DNA of 64,000 bases from NCBI GenBank assembly GCA_037178625.1, contig JAWZXG010000040.1, positions 1 to 64,000 on the forward strand, written 5' to 3'. Positions 22,841-35,411 of this stretch are shown one piece after another. The first letter of the stretch is position 1, and each line of letters opens with the position of its first letter. Below the pieces are notes generated by a model that was given only the letters and a program-made list of their open reading frames with translations, did no database searches and was not told the DNA's origin. A program made the position numbers and the translations under genes. The stretch is from Skeletonema tropicum. Lineage: Eukaryota; Bacillariophyta; Thalassiosirophyceae; Thalassiosirales; Thalassiosiraceae.

Positions 22841-24489
22841 TTAGTTGTTGAATGAGCTTGATTGGACGACTTTTGTTTGATCGTCTTGGTTAAAAACGGT
22901 GCTACGTCTACGTTCAGCACGAGCGAGGCAGCCGACAGCGACAGCCGGCCAAATTGAATCTCAATCCGGCTTGACAGCCAGAATTTCCAAACAGATAATA
23001 TCCAAAAGTTGACAATGTGACCACTATTCGAATCGTCTCTTCAAGCTGCATCGAATCGATTAATGCCCTGATCAGACTTTCATCGTCAAAATACTCCTAT
23101 ATAATCACAGCTCAGACAGTTGTAGACGATCAGCACTCAGCACCGACCGTGACCGTCCATGACAATTGTTACATCTAAGATCCAGACGACGCTGCGCTGA
23201 AGACACTGCTGTAGATACGATCAGGTAAGATCCATTCGAATATTAGATTATTCATCTCTGTAATCACTGGAGAGCGGTGGGCTCCATGAATGGGTTCACT
23301 CGACATGTGGGAGGTGCACCGTCATCATTCATCATCCGGCAAGGGCTACATCATACGCTCGGCAATAATAATAATAATACCACCCAGCAACAGTGTGATA
23401 GTTCTTGTTCTACTGGCAGGAAGCGGTCGGCTCGCTTTGGATGTTGCTGCCTGGTGGAGTTGGCTACTCTATTGGTATTGGATGCAGCATGCAGCATTTG
23501 AAGTGGTGTCTGCTTTGGATCTTTGGATTTGATTTTGTGGGTTCGGGGTGAGTTGCGACATTGACAGCTTCTCACTTTTTGACCGACACCGATCAACGAA
23601 GCGAAGACGAAGCAAGCAAGCACAATGGCAATAAGAAGTAGTAGCACCTACTGCCGTGCCAATCATTACTATACGCCGTGCCAATCACCCGCTCGCCCGT
23701 GCCAACAAATCATCATGGACTCCACTGTATTGTAGTAGAAGTTGATAAATAGTTCCCTCGTGCGTCTATTAACACACACGTACCTTCTGGATGGATGAGG
23801 CTGATCGTCATGAGTGTCTTCAGCGCAGCGTTTAGAGCCCACCCCGTGCCAACTAATCATTGACGAGGCTGATTAAGGTGGTCGCTTTTTGAGATCTTAC
23901 ATCGTACCAACTGTCATTGATATGAATATTGGACTGTTCGGAATTCGATAGAGCTTGAATTGACGATTCCAATGCTCGTCTCATTGTTATCTACGACGAG
24001 CGAGGCGAGCGCAACGCAACGAGCGGAGCACTGCCATTGAAAACAGCGCTCGACTTCTAGGGGTCGATTTAGTTGATTCGATTAACAAAGGGTCGATATT
24101 TGGCCTTGGTAATAGTAACAATCGATAGGGATTGGCGAGAGCGTTCCAAATCACTACTCATTGTCTTGATACGACAACTGCAACGGGAGATATTAAGGAA
24201 GAGGATGATTTGGAGAGGAATGAAAGGGTACAATAATAGTGTTTATTCGTCTTACTTGCTGCGATCACTACAAGTCAACATATCGGAGGAGGTATCTCTA
24301 ACTCAATAGAATAGAATGACTACTTTAGTAAAACCTAAACAACATATATTATATTACTTGCCATCGATTAATCCCTCTTGGCAAACTCTTATCTATCTAG
24401 CAGCTGCAGACTCTCCTCTGAGGTCCGCGCTAATACTAATATGTATCAACCATCCTCCGTCCTCTCACTCTCACACACCATACAACCAT
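22841..24489. other. Spacer 9 (1,649 bp, most changed spacer, +14)
   Basis: Seven insertions were noted: GAC duplicated near 23187, A near 23289, one extra AAT in the ATA repeat near 23365, G near 23439, CAT duplicated near 23711, G near 23941 and two bases near 23997. Four are duplications of 2-3 bases rather than single-base runs. The TATA box is at 23098. Confidence 0.8.
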
Positions 24490-25584
24490 CTACATGTCAT
24501 CCACAAGCTGAACCTTGGCACGATCAAGCTTACTCTTCAAATAAAACGCATACGTCGAGAGAAGAATGAACGAACAACTAAACAACCCAATAAACACCCC
24601 CGCAGCCGAACTAGAATGAGACTTGGAGAACATTCCACCATCCTTGTAGACCATGTTGATACCCTCCATGAATTGACATGCCTTGTTGTTGCCACTTCCA
24701 CCACCGTTCAAAGTCTGTTCACACTTTCCTGCCTCGAGGTAGATTGCCTCACATCCCTCCTTGACTGCATCTGCATCCTGTTGATCATTGTAATTGGCAT
24801 CACCTCCTTCCATACAAGACATGCATTCATTTCCAATCAGTGTCGTTTGAGCATGAGGAAGTTCCTTCCCAGTAATGGACGTGTACACGTCTTCACCGCC
24901 ATAGACATCGGCTAGGTTGCTACAGGTATCATCTGTAAAGACCCCCATGAGAATGGATCCTCCATCACTCGAACAATACGCTCCAGTATAGTACGCTTCT
25001 CCATTCAACTGCTGACAAGTCACCATATCCATCAAATCCCACTCCTCGTCCACCTCTTGCTGCTGCTGTCCACCGTTCTCCTCTGCATAGGGATTATTGT
25101 CCACACAATACTCCATCCCCTTATTCATAAAACAGTCATACTCACACTTCTCAAACGTTCCATAATTATCATCCCCATTGCCATTGTTGTTATAACATCC
25201 ACATTCGTTACTACGGGCGTATTCACAATTGTAATCTTGATCTTGTTGGACTGCATCTAGATAGGATTGCAGATAAGTGTCCATGGAGATGATGTAGTCG
25301 CCATAGCCGGATTTGCAGCCGTAGGCACTATCGGTGGCGCAGGTGTTGGTGGGGCAGAGGCGGAAGCGGACTAGGTTGAGGTTGGTGAGTTTGATATCGC
25401 CCTCGTCGTCGCCGCCGTCGTTGGCATCTTCGTTCCATTGGGGTGTAGTGTGACATCCTTGGAATTTGAGTGAGTAGTTGGCTACCCAGCTGTAGTCGAC
25501 TTGTTGATTGTCGTCACCGTCGAGACGTCGTGCGGAAGAAGGCGATGAGTGTCGTTTTGGAAAGCTCTCGTTGAGCTCTATCGA
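24490..25584 (-). CDS. Copy 10: cysteine-rich membrane protein, intact
   Basis: The ATG is at 25284. The product is the same as in copy 2 and the extension is open to 25584. Confidence 0.75.
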   Translation of the reverse strand, partial: SIELNESFPKRHSSPSSARRLDGDDNQQVDYSWVANYSLKFQGCHTTPQWNEDANDGGDDEGDIKLTNLNLVRFRLCPTNTCATDSAYGCKSGYGDYIISMDTYLQSYLDAVQQDQDYNCEYARSNECGCYNNNGNGDDNYGTFEKCEYDCFMNKGMEYCVDNNPYAEENGGQQQQEVDEEWDLMDMVTCQQLNGEAYYTGAYCSSDGGSILMGVFTDDTCSNLADVYGGEDVYTSITGKELPHAQTTLIGNECMSCMEGGDANYNDQQDADAVKEGCEAIYLEAGKCEQTLNGGGSGNNKACQFMEGINMVYKDGGMFSKSHSSSAAGVFIGLFSCSFILLSTYAFYLKSKLDRAKVQLVDDM

Positions 25585-27219
25585 TTAGTTGTTGAATGAG
25601 CTTGATTGGACGACTTTTGTTTGATCGTCTTGGTTAAAAACGGTGCTACGTCTACGTTCAGCACGAGCGAGGCAGCCGACAGCGACAGCCGGCCAAATTG
25701 AATCTCAATCCGGCTTGACAGCCAGAATTTCCAAACAGATAATATCCAAAAGTTGACAATGTGACCACTATTCGAATCGTCTCTTCAAGCTGCATCGAAT
25801 CGATTAATGCCCTGATCAGACTTTCATCGTCAAAATACTCCTATATAATCACAGCTCAGACAGTTGTAGACGATCAGCACTCAGCACCGACCGTGACCGT
25901 CCATGACAATTGTTACATCTAAGATCCAGACGCTGCGCTGAAGACACTGCTGTAGATACGATCAGGTAAGATCCATTCGAATATTAGATTATTCATCTCT
26001 GTAATCACTGGAGAGCGGTGGGCTCCATGATGGGTTCACTCGACATGTGGGAGGTGCACCGTCATCATTCATCATCCGGCAAGGGCTACATCATACGCTC
26101 GGCAATAATAATAATACCACCCAGCAACAGTGTGATAGTTCTTGTTCTACTGGCAGGAAGCGGTCGGCTCGCTTTGATGTTGCTGCCTGGTGGAGTTGGC
26201 TACTCTATTGGTATTGGATGCAGCATGCAGCATTTGAAGTGGTGTCTGCTTTGGATCTTTGGATTTGATTTTGTGGGTTCGGGGTGAGTTGCGACATTGA
26301 CAGCTTCTCACTTTTTGACCGACACCGATCAACGAAGCGAAGACGAAGCAAGCAAGCACAATGGCAATAAGAAGTAGTAGCACCTACTGCCGTGCCAATC
26401 ATTACTATACGCCGTGCCAATCACCCGCTCGCCCGTGCCAACAAATCATGGACTCCACTGTATTGTAGTAGAAGTTGATAAATAGTTCCCTCGTGCGTCT
26501 ATTAACACACACGTACCTTCTGGATGGATGAGGCTGATCGTCATGAGTGTCTTCAGCGCAGCGTTTAGAGCCCACCCCGTGCCAACTAATCATTGACGAG
26601 GCTGATTAAGGTGGTCGCTTTTTGAGATCTTACATCGTACCAACTGTCATTGATATGAATATTGGACTGTTCGAATTCGATAGAGCTTGAATTGACGATT
26701 CCAATGCTCGTCTCATTGTTATCTACGAAGCGAGGCGAGCGCAACGCAACGAGCGGAGCACTGCCATTGAAAACAGCGCTCGACTTCTAGGGGTCGATTT
26801 AGTTGATTCGATTAACAAAGGGTCGATATTTGGCCTTGGTAATAGTAACAATCGATAGGGATTGGCGAGAGCGTTCCAAATCACTACTCATTGTCTTGAT
26901 ACGACAACTGCAACGGGAGATATTAAGGAAGAGGATGATTTGGAGAGGAATGAAAGGGTACAATAATAGTGTTTATTCGTCTTACTTGCTGCGATCACTA
27001 CAAGTCAACATATCGGAGGAGGTATCTCTAACTCAATAGAATAGAATGACTACTTTAGTAAAACCTAAACAACATATATTATATTACTTGCCATCGATTA
27101 ATCCCTCTTGGCAAACTCTTATCTATCTAGCAGCTGCAGACTCTCCTCTGAGGTCCGCGCTAATACTAATATGTATCAACCATCCTCCGTCCTCTCACTC
27201 TCACACACCATACAACCAT
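25585..27219. other. Spacer 10 (modal, 1,635 bp)
   Basis: No difference from the modal spacer was noticed. The TATA box is at 25842. Confidence 0.8.
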
Positions 27220-28314
27220 CTACATGTCATCCACAAGCTGAACCTTGGCACGATCAAGCTTACTCTTCAAATAAAACGCATACGTCGAGAGAAGAATGAA
27301 CGAACAACTAAACAACCCAATAAACACCCCCGCAGCCGAACTAGAATGAGACTTGGAGAACATTCCACCATCCTTGTAGACCATGTTGATACCCTCCATG
27401 AATTGACATGCCTTGTTGTTGCCACTTCCACCACCGTTCAAAGTCTGTTCACACTTTCCTGCCTCGAGGTAGATTGCCTCACATCCCTCCTTGACTGCAT
27501 CTGCATCCTGTTGATCATTGTAATTGGCATCACCTCCTTCCATACAAGACATGCATTCATTTCCAATCAGTGTCGTTTGAGCATGAGGAAGTTCCTTCCC
27601 AGTAATGGACGTGTACACGTCTTCACCGCCATAGACATCGGCTAGGTTGCTACAGGTATCATCTGTAAAGACCCCCATGAGAATGGATCCTCCATCACTC
27701 GAACAATACGCTCCAGTATAGTACGCTTCTCCATTCAACTGCTGACAAGTCACCATATCCATCAAATCCCACTCCTCGTCCACCTCTTGCTGCTGCTGTC
27801 CACCGTTCTCCTCTGCATAGGGATTATTGTCCACACAATACTCCATCCCCTTATTCATAAAACAGTCATACTCACACTTCTCAAACGTTCCATAATTATC
27901 ATCCCCATTGCCATTGTTGTTATAACATCCACATTCGTTACTACGGGCGTATTCACAATTGTAATCTTGATCTTGTTGGACTGCATCTAGATAGGATTGC
28001 AGATAAGTGTCCATGGAGATGATGTAGTCGCCATAGCCGGATTTGCAGCCGTAGGCACTATCGGTGGCGCAGGTGTTGGTGGGGCAGAGGCGGAAGCGGA
28101 CTAGGTTGAGGTTGGTGAGTTTGATATCGCCCTCGTCGTCGCCGCCGTCGTTGGCATCTTCGTTCCATTGGGGTGTAGTGTGACATCCTTGGAATTTGAG
28201 TGAGTAGTTGGCTACCCAGCTGTAGTCGACTTGTTGATTGTCGTCACCGTCGAGACGTCGTGCGGAAGAAGGCGATGAGTGTCGTTTTGGAAAGCTCTCG
28301 TTGAGCTCTATCGA
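27220..28314 (-). CDS. Copy 11: cysteine-rich membrane protein, intact
   Basis: The ATG is at 28014. The product is the same as in copy 2 and the extension is open to 28314. Confidence 0.75.
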   Translation of the reverse strand, partial: SIELNESFPKRHSSPSSARRLDGDDNQQVDYSWVANYSLKFQGCHTTPQWNEDANDGGDDEGDIKLTNLNLVRFRLCPTNTCATDSAYGCKSGYGDYIISMDTYLQSYLDAVQQDQDYNCEYARSNECGCYNNNGNGDDNYGTFEKCEYDCFMNKGMEYCVDNNPYAEENGGQQQQEVDEEWDLMDMVTCQQLNGEAYYTGAYCSSDGGSILMGVFTDDTCSNLADVYGGEDVYTSITGKELPHAQTTLIGNECMSCMEGGDANYNDQQDADAVKEGCEAIYLEAGKCEQTLNGGGSGNNKACQFMEGINMVYKDGGMFSKSHSSSAAGVFIGLFSCSFILLSTYAFYLKSKLDRAKVQLVDDM

Positions 28315-29952
28315 TTAGTTGTTGAATGAGCTTGATTGGACGACTTTTGTTTGATCGTCTTGGTTAAAAACGGTGCTACGTCTACGTTCAGCACGAGCGA
28401 GGCAGCCGACAGCGACAGCCGGCCAAATTGAATCTCAATCCGGCTTGACAGCCAGAATTTCCAAACAGATAATATCCAAAAGTTGACAATGTGACCACTA
28501 TTCGAATCGTCTCTTCAAGCTGCATCGAATCGATTAATGCCCTGATCAGACTTTCATCGTCAAAATACTCCTATATAATCACAGCTCAGACAGTTGTAGA
28601 CGATCAGCACTCAGCACCGACCGTGACCGTCCATGACAATTGTTACATCTAAGATCCAGACGCTGCGCTGAAGACACTGCTGTAGATACGATCAGGTAAG
28701 ATCCATTCGAATATTAGATTATTCATCTCTGTAATCACTGGAGAGCGGTGGGCTCCATGATGGGTTCACTCGACATGTGGGAGGTGCACCGTCATCATTC
28801 ATCATCCGGCAAGGGCTACATCATACGCTCGGCAATAATAATAATACCACCCAGCAACAGTGTGATAGTTCTTGTTCTACTGGCAGGAAGCGGTCGGCTC
28901 GCTTTGATGTTGCTGCCTGGTGGAGTTGGCTACTCTATTGGTATTGGATGCAGCATGCAGCATTTGAAGTGGTGTCTGCTTTGGATCTTTGGATTTGATT
29001 TTGTGGGTTCGGGGTGAGTTGCGACATTGACAGCTTCTCACTTTTTGACCGACACCGATCAACGAAGCGAAGACGAAGCAAGCAAGCACAATGGCAATAA
29101 GAAGTAGTAGCACCTACTGCCGTGCCAATCATCATTACTATACGCCGTGCCAATCACCCGCTCGCCCGTGCCAACAAATCATGGACTCCACTGTATTGTA
29201 GTAGAAGTTGATAAATAGTTCCCTCGTGCGTCTATTAACACACACGTACCTTCTGGATGGATGAGGCTGATCGTCATGAGTGTCTTCAGCGCAGCGTTTA
29301 GAGCCCACCCCGTGCCAACTAATCATTGACGAGGCTGATTAAGGTGGTCGCTTTTTGAGATCTTACATCGTACCAACTGTCATTGATATGAATATTGGAC
29401 TGTTCGAATTCGATAGAGCTTGAATTGACGATTCCAATGCTCGTCTCATTGTTATCTACGAAGCGAGGCGAGCGCAACGCAACGAGCGGAGCACTGCCAT
29501 TGAAAACAGCGCTCGACTTCTAGGGGTCGATTTAGTTGATTCGATTAACAAAGGGTCGATATTTGGCCTTGGTAATAGTAACAATCGATAGGGATTGGCG
29601 AGAGCGTTCCAAATCACTACTCATTGTCTTGATACGACAACTGCAACGGGAGATATTAAGGAAGAGGATGATTTGGAGAGGAATGAAAGGGTACAATAAT
29701 AGTGTTTATTCGTCTTACTTGCTGCGATCACTACAAGTCAACATATCGGAGGAGGTATCTCTAACTCAATAGAATAGAATGACTACTTTAGTAAAACCTA
29801 AACAACATATATTATATTACTTGCCATCGATTAATCCCTCTTGGCAAACTCTTATCTATCTAGCAGCTGCAGACTCTCCTCTGAGGTCCGCGCTAATACT
29901 AATATGTATCAACCATCCTCCGTCCTCTCACTCTCACACACCATACAACCAT
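28315..29952. other. Spacer 11 (1,638 bp)
   Basis: ATC is duplicated near 29129, inside the GTGCCAA repeat cluster. The TATA box is at 28572. Confidence 0.8.
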
Positions 29953-31046
29953 CTACATGTCATCCACAAGCTGAACCTTGGCACGATCAAGCTTACTCTT
30001 CAAATAAAACGCATACGTCGAGAGAAGAATGAACGAACAACTAAACAACCCAATAAACACCCCCGCAGCCGAACTAGAATGAGACTTGGAGAACATTCCA
30101 CCATCCTTGTAGACCATGTTGATACCCTCCATGAATTGACATGCCTTGTTGTTGCCACTTCCACCACCGTTCAAAGTCTGTTCACACTTTCCTGCCTCGA
30201 GGTAGATTGCCTCACATCCCTCCTTGACTGCATCTGCATCCTGTTGATCATTGTAATTGGCATCACCTCCTTCCATACAAGACATGCATTCATTTCCAAT
30301 CAGTGTCGTTTGAGCATGAGGAAGTTCCTTCCCAGTAATGGACGTGTACACGTCTTCACCGCCATAGACATCGGCTAGGTTGCTACAGGTATCATCTGTA
30401 AAGACCCCATGAGAATGGATCCTCCATCACTCGAACAATACGCTCCAGTATAGTACGCTTCTCCATTCAACTGCTGACAAGTCACCATATCCATCAAATC
30501 CCACTCCTCGTCCACCTCTTGCTGCTGCTGTCCACCGTTCTCCTCTGCATAGGGATTATTGTCCACACAATACTCCATCCCCTTATTCATAAAACAGTCA
30601 TACTCACACTTCTCAAACGTTCCATAATTATCATCCCCATTGCCATTGTTGTTATAACATCCACATTCGTTACTACGGGCGTATTCACAATTGTAATCTT
30701 GATCTTGTTGGACTGCATCTAGATAGGATTGCAGATAAGTGTCCATGGAGATGATGTAGTCGCCATAGCCGGATTTGCAGCCGTAGGCACTATCGGTGGC
30801 GCAGGTGTTGGTGGGGCAGAGGCGGAAGCGGACTAGGTTGAGGTTGGTGAGTTTGATATCGCCCTCGTCGTCGCCGCCGTCGTTGGCATCTTCGTTCCAT
30901 TGGGGTGTAGTGTGACATCCTTGGAATTTGAGTGAGTAGTTGGCTACCCAGCTGTAGTCGACTTGTTGATTGTCGTCACCGTCGAGACGTCGTGCGGAAG
31001 AAGGCGATGAGTGTCGTTTTGGAAAGCTCTCGTTGAGCTCTATCGA
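29953..31046 (-). pseudogene. Copy 12: one C lost from a C5 run, frameshift
   Basis: The ATG is at 30746. The run at 30405-30408 has four C instead of five, which shifts the frame after residue 114 (MG of ILMGVFTDD) and stops it at 30375. The downstream half stays open in the original frame to 29953. The same single-base loss occurs in copies 20 and 23. Confidence 0.6.
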
Positions 31047-32681
31047 TTAGTTGTTGAATGAGCTTGATTGGACGACTTTTGTTTGATCGTCTTGGTTAAA
31101 AACGGTGCTACGTCTACGTTCAGCACGAGCGAGGCAGCCGACAGCGACAGCCGGCCAAATTGAATCTCAATCCGGCTTGACAGCCAGAATTTCCAAACAG
31201 ATAATATCCAAAAGTTGACAATGTGACCACTATTCGAATCGTCTCTTCAAGCTGCATCGAATCGATTAATGCCCTGATCAGACTTTCATCGTCAAAATAC
31301 TCCTATATAATCACAGCTCAGACAGTTGTAGACGATCAGCACTCAGCACCGACCGTGACCGTCCATGACAATTGTTACATCTAAGATCCAGACGCTGCGC
31401 TGAAGACACTGCTGTAGATACGATCAGGTAAGATCCATTCGAATATTAGATTATTCATCTCTGTAATCACTGGAGAGCGGTGGGCTCCATGATGGGTTCA
31501 CTCGACATGTGGGAGGTGCACCGTCATCATTCATCATCCGGCAAGGGCTACATCATACGCTCGGCAATAATAATAATACCACCCAGCAACAGTGTGATAG
31601 TTCTTGTTCTACTGGCAGGAAGCGGTCGGCTCGCTTTGATGTTGCTGCCTGGTGGAGTTGGCTACTCTATTGGTATTGGATGCAGCATGCAGCATTTGAA
31701 GTGGTGTCTGCTTTGGATCTTTGGATTTGATTTTGTGGGTTCGGGGTGAGTTGCGACATTGACAGCTTCTCACTTTTTGACCGACACCGATCAACGAAGC
31801 GAAGACGAAGCAAGCAAGCACAATGGCAATAAGAAGTAGTAGCACCTACTGCCGTGCCAATCATTACTATACGCCGTGCCAATCACCCGCTCGCCCGTGC
31901 CAACAAATCATGGACTCCACTGTATTGTAGTAGAAGTTGATAAATAGTTCCCTCGTGCGTCTATTAACACACACGTACCTTCTGGATGGATGAGGCTGAT
32001 CGTCATGAGTGTCTTCAGCGCAGCGTTTAGAGCCCACCCCGTGCCAACTAATCATTGACGAGGCTGATTAAGGTGGTCGCTTTTTGAGATCTTACATCGT
32101 ACCAACTGTCATTGATATGAATATTGGACTGTTCGAATTCGATAGAGCTTGAATTGACGATTCCAATGCTCGTCTCATTGTTATCTACGAAGCGAGGCGA
32201 GCGCAACGCAACGAGCGGAGCACTGCCATTGAAAACAGCGCTCGACTTCTAGGGGTCGATTTAGTTGATTCGATTAACAAAGGGTCGATATTTGGCCTTG
32301 GTAATAGTAACAATCGATAGGGATTGGCGAGAGCGTTCCAAATCACTACTCATTGTCTTGATACGACAACTGCAACGGGAGATATTAAGGAAGAGGATGA
32401 TTTGGAGAGGAATGAAAGGGTACAATAATAGTGTTTATTCGTCTTACTTGCTGCGATCACTACAAGTCAACATATCGGAGGAGGTATCTCTAACTCAATA
32501 GAATAGAATGACTACTTTAGTAAAACCTAAACAACATATATTATATTACTTGCCATCGATTAATCCCTCTTGGCAAACTCTTATCTATCTAGCAGCTGCA
32601 GACTCTCCTCTGAGGTCCGCGCTAATACTAATATGTATCAACCATCCTCCGTCCTCTCACTCTCACACACCATACAACCAT
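31047..32681. other. Spacer 12 (modal, 1,635 bp)
   Basis: No difference from the modal spacer was noticed. The TATA box is at 31304. Confidence 0.8.
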
Positions 32682-33776
32682 CTACATGTCATCCACAAGC
32701 TGAACCTTGGCACGATCAAGCTTACTCTTCAAATAAAACGCATACGTCGAGAGAAGAATGAACGAACAACTAAACAACCCAATAAACACCCCCGCAGCCG
32801 AACTAGAATGAGACTTGGAGAACATTCCACCATCCTTGTAGACCATGTTGATACCCTCCATGAATTGACATGCCTTGTTGTTGCCACTTCCACCACCGTT
32901 CAAAGTCTGTTCACACTTTCCTGCCTCGAGGTAGATTGCCTCACATCCCTCCTTGACTGCATCTGCATCCTGTTGATCATTGTAATTGGCATCACCTCCT
33001 TCCATACAAGACATGCATTCATTTCCAATCAGTGTCGTTTGAGCATGAGGAAGTTCCTTCCCAGTAATGGACGTGTACACGTCTTCACCGCCATAGACAT
33101 CGGCTAGGTTGCTACAGGTATCATCTGTAAAGACCCCCATGAGAATGGATCCTCCATCACTCGAACAATACGCTCCAGTATAGTACGCTTCTCCATTCAA
33201 CTGCTGACAAGTCACCATATCCATCAAATCCCACTCCTCGTCCACCTCTTGCTGCTGCTGTCCACCGTTCTCCTCTGCATAGGGATTATTGTCCACACAA
33301 TACTCCATCCCCTTATTCATAAAACAGTCATACTCACACTTCTCAAACGTTCCATAATTATCATCCCCATTGCCATTGTTGTTATAACATCCACATTCGT
33401 TACTACGGGCGTATTCACAATTGTAATCTTGATCTTGTTGGACTGCATCTAGATAGGATTGCAGATAAGTGTCCATGGAGATGATGTAGTCGCCATAGCC
33501 GGATTTGCAGCCGTAGGCACTATCGGTGGCGCAGGTGTTGGTGGGGCAGAGGCGGAAGCGGACTAGGTTGAGGTTGGTGAGTTTGATATCGCCCTCGTCG
33601 TCGCCGCCGTCGTTGGCATCTTCGTTCCATTGGGGTGTAGTGTGACATCCTTGGAATTTGAGTGAGTAGTTGGCTACCCAGCTGTAGTCGACTTGTTGAT
33701 TGTCGTCACCGTCGAGACGTCGTGCGGAAGAAGGCGATGAGTGTCGTTTTGGAAAGCTCTCGTTGAGCTCTATCGA
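32682..33776 (-). CDS. Copy 13: cysteine-rich membrane protein, intact
   Basis: The ATG is at 33476. The product is the same as in copy 2 and the extension is open to 33776. Confidence 0.75.
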   Translation of the reverse strand, partial: SIELNESFPKRHSSPSSARRLDGDDNQQVDYSWVANYSLKFQGCHTTPQWNEDANDGGDDEGDIKLTNLNLVRFRLCPTNTCATDSAYGCKSGYGDYIISMDTYLQSYLDAVQQDQDYNCEYARSNECGCYNNNGNGDDNYGTFEKCEYDCFMNKGMEYCVDNNPYAEENGGQQQQEVDEEWDLMDMVTCQQLNGEAYYTGAYCSSDGGSILMGVFTDDTCSNLADVYGGEDVYTSITGKELPHAQTTLIGNECMSCMEGGDANYNDQQDADAVKEGCEAIYLEAGKCEQTLNGGGSGNNKACQFMEGINMVYKDGGMFSKSHSSSAAGVFIGLFSCSFILLSTYAFYLKSKLDRAKVQLVDDM

Positions 33777-35411
33777 TTAGTTGTTGAATGAGCTTGATTG
33801 GACGACTTTTGTTTGATCGTCTTGGTTAAAAACGGTGCTACGTCTACGTTCAGCACGAGCGAGGCAGCCGACAGCGACAGCCGGCCAAATTGAATCTCAA
33901 TCCGGCTTGACAGCCAGAATTTCCAAACAGATAATATCCAAAAGTTGACAATGTGACCACTATTCGAATCGTCTCTTCAAGCTGCATCGAATCGATTAAT
34001 GCCCTGATCAGACTTTCATCGTCAAAATACTCCTATATAATCACAGCTCAGACAGTTGTAGACGATCAGCACTCAGCACCGACCGTGACCGTCCATGACA
34101 ATTGTTACATCTAAGATCCAGACGCTGCGCTGAAGACACTGCTGTAGATACGATCAGGTAAGATCCATTCGAATATTAGATTATTCATCTCTGTAATCAC
34201 TGGAGAGCGGTGGGCTCCATGATGGGTTCACTCGACATGTGGGAGGTGCACCGTCATCATTCATCATCCGGCAAGGGCTACATCATACGCTCGGCAATAA
34301 TAATAATACCACCCAGCAACAGTGTGATAGTTCTTGTTCTACTGGCAGGAAGCGGTCGGCTCGCTTTGATGTTGCTGCCTGGTGGAGTTGGCTACTCTAT
34401 TGGTATTGGATGCAGCATGCAGCATTTGAAGTGGTGTCTGCTTTGGATCTTTGGATTTGATTTTGTGGGTTCGGGGTGAGTTGCGACATTGACAGCTTCT
34501 CACTTTTTGACCGACACCGATCAACGAAGCGAAGACGAAGCAAGCAAGCACAATGGCAATAAGAAGTAGTAGCACCTACTGCCGTGCCAATCATTACTAT
34601 ACGCCGTGCCAATCACCCGCTCGCCCGTGCCAACAAATCATGGACTCCACTGTATTGTAGTAGAAGTTGATAAATAGTTCCCTCGTGCGTCTATTAACAC
34701 ACACGTACCTTCTGGATGGATGAGGCTGATCGTCATGAGTGTCTTCAGCGCAGCGTTTAGAGCCCACCCCGTGCCAACTAATCATTGACGAGGCTGATTA
34801 AGGTGGTCGCTTTTTGAGATCTTACATCGTACCAACTGTCATTGATATGAATATTGGACTGTTCGAATTCGATAGAGCTTGAATTGACGATTCCAATGCT
34901 CGTCTCATTGTTATCTACGAAGCGAGGCGAGCGCAACGCAACGAGCGGAGCACTGCCATTGAAAACAGCGCTCGACTTCTAGGGGTCGATTTAGTTGATT
35001 CGATTAACAAAGGGTCGATATTTGGCCTTGGTAATAGTAACAATCGATAGGGATTGGCGAGAGCGTTCCAAATCACTACTCATTGTCTTGATACGACAAC
35101 TGCAACGGGAGATATTAAGGAAGAGGATGATTTGGAGAGGAATGAAAGGGTACAATAATAGTGTTTATTCGTCTTACTTGCTGCGATCACTACAAGTCAA
35201 CATATCGGAGGAGGTATCTCTAACTCAATAGAATAGAATGACTACTTTAGTAAAACCTAAACAACATATATTATATTACTTGCCATCGATTAATCCCTCT
35301 TGGCAAACTCTTATCTATCTAGCAGCTGCAGACTCTCCTCTGAGGTCCGCGCTAATACTAATATGTATCAACCATCCTCCGTCCTCTCACTCTCACACAC
35401 CATACAACCAT
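33777..35411. other. Spacer 13 (modal, 1,635 bp)
   Basis: No difference from the modal spacer was noticed. The TATA box is at 34034. Confidence 0.8.
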
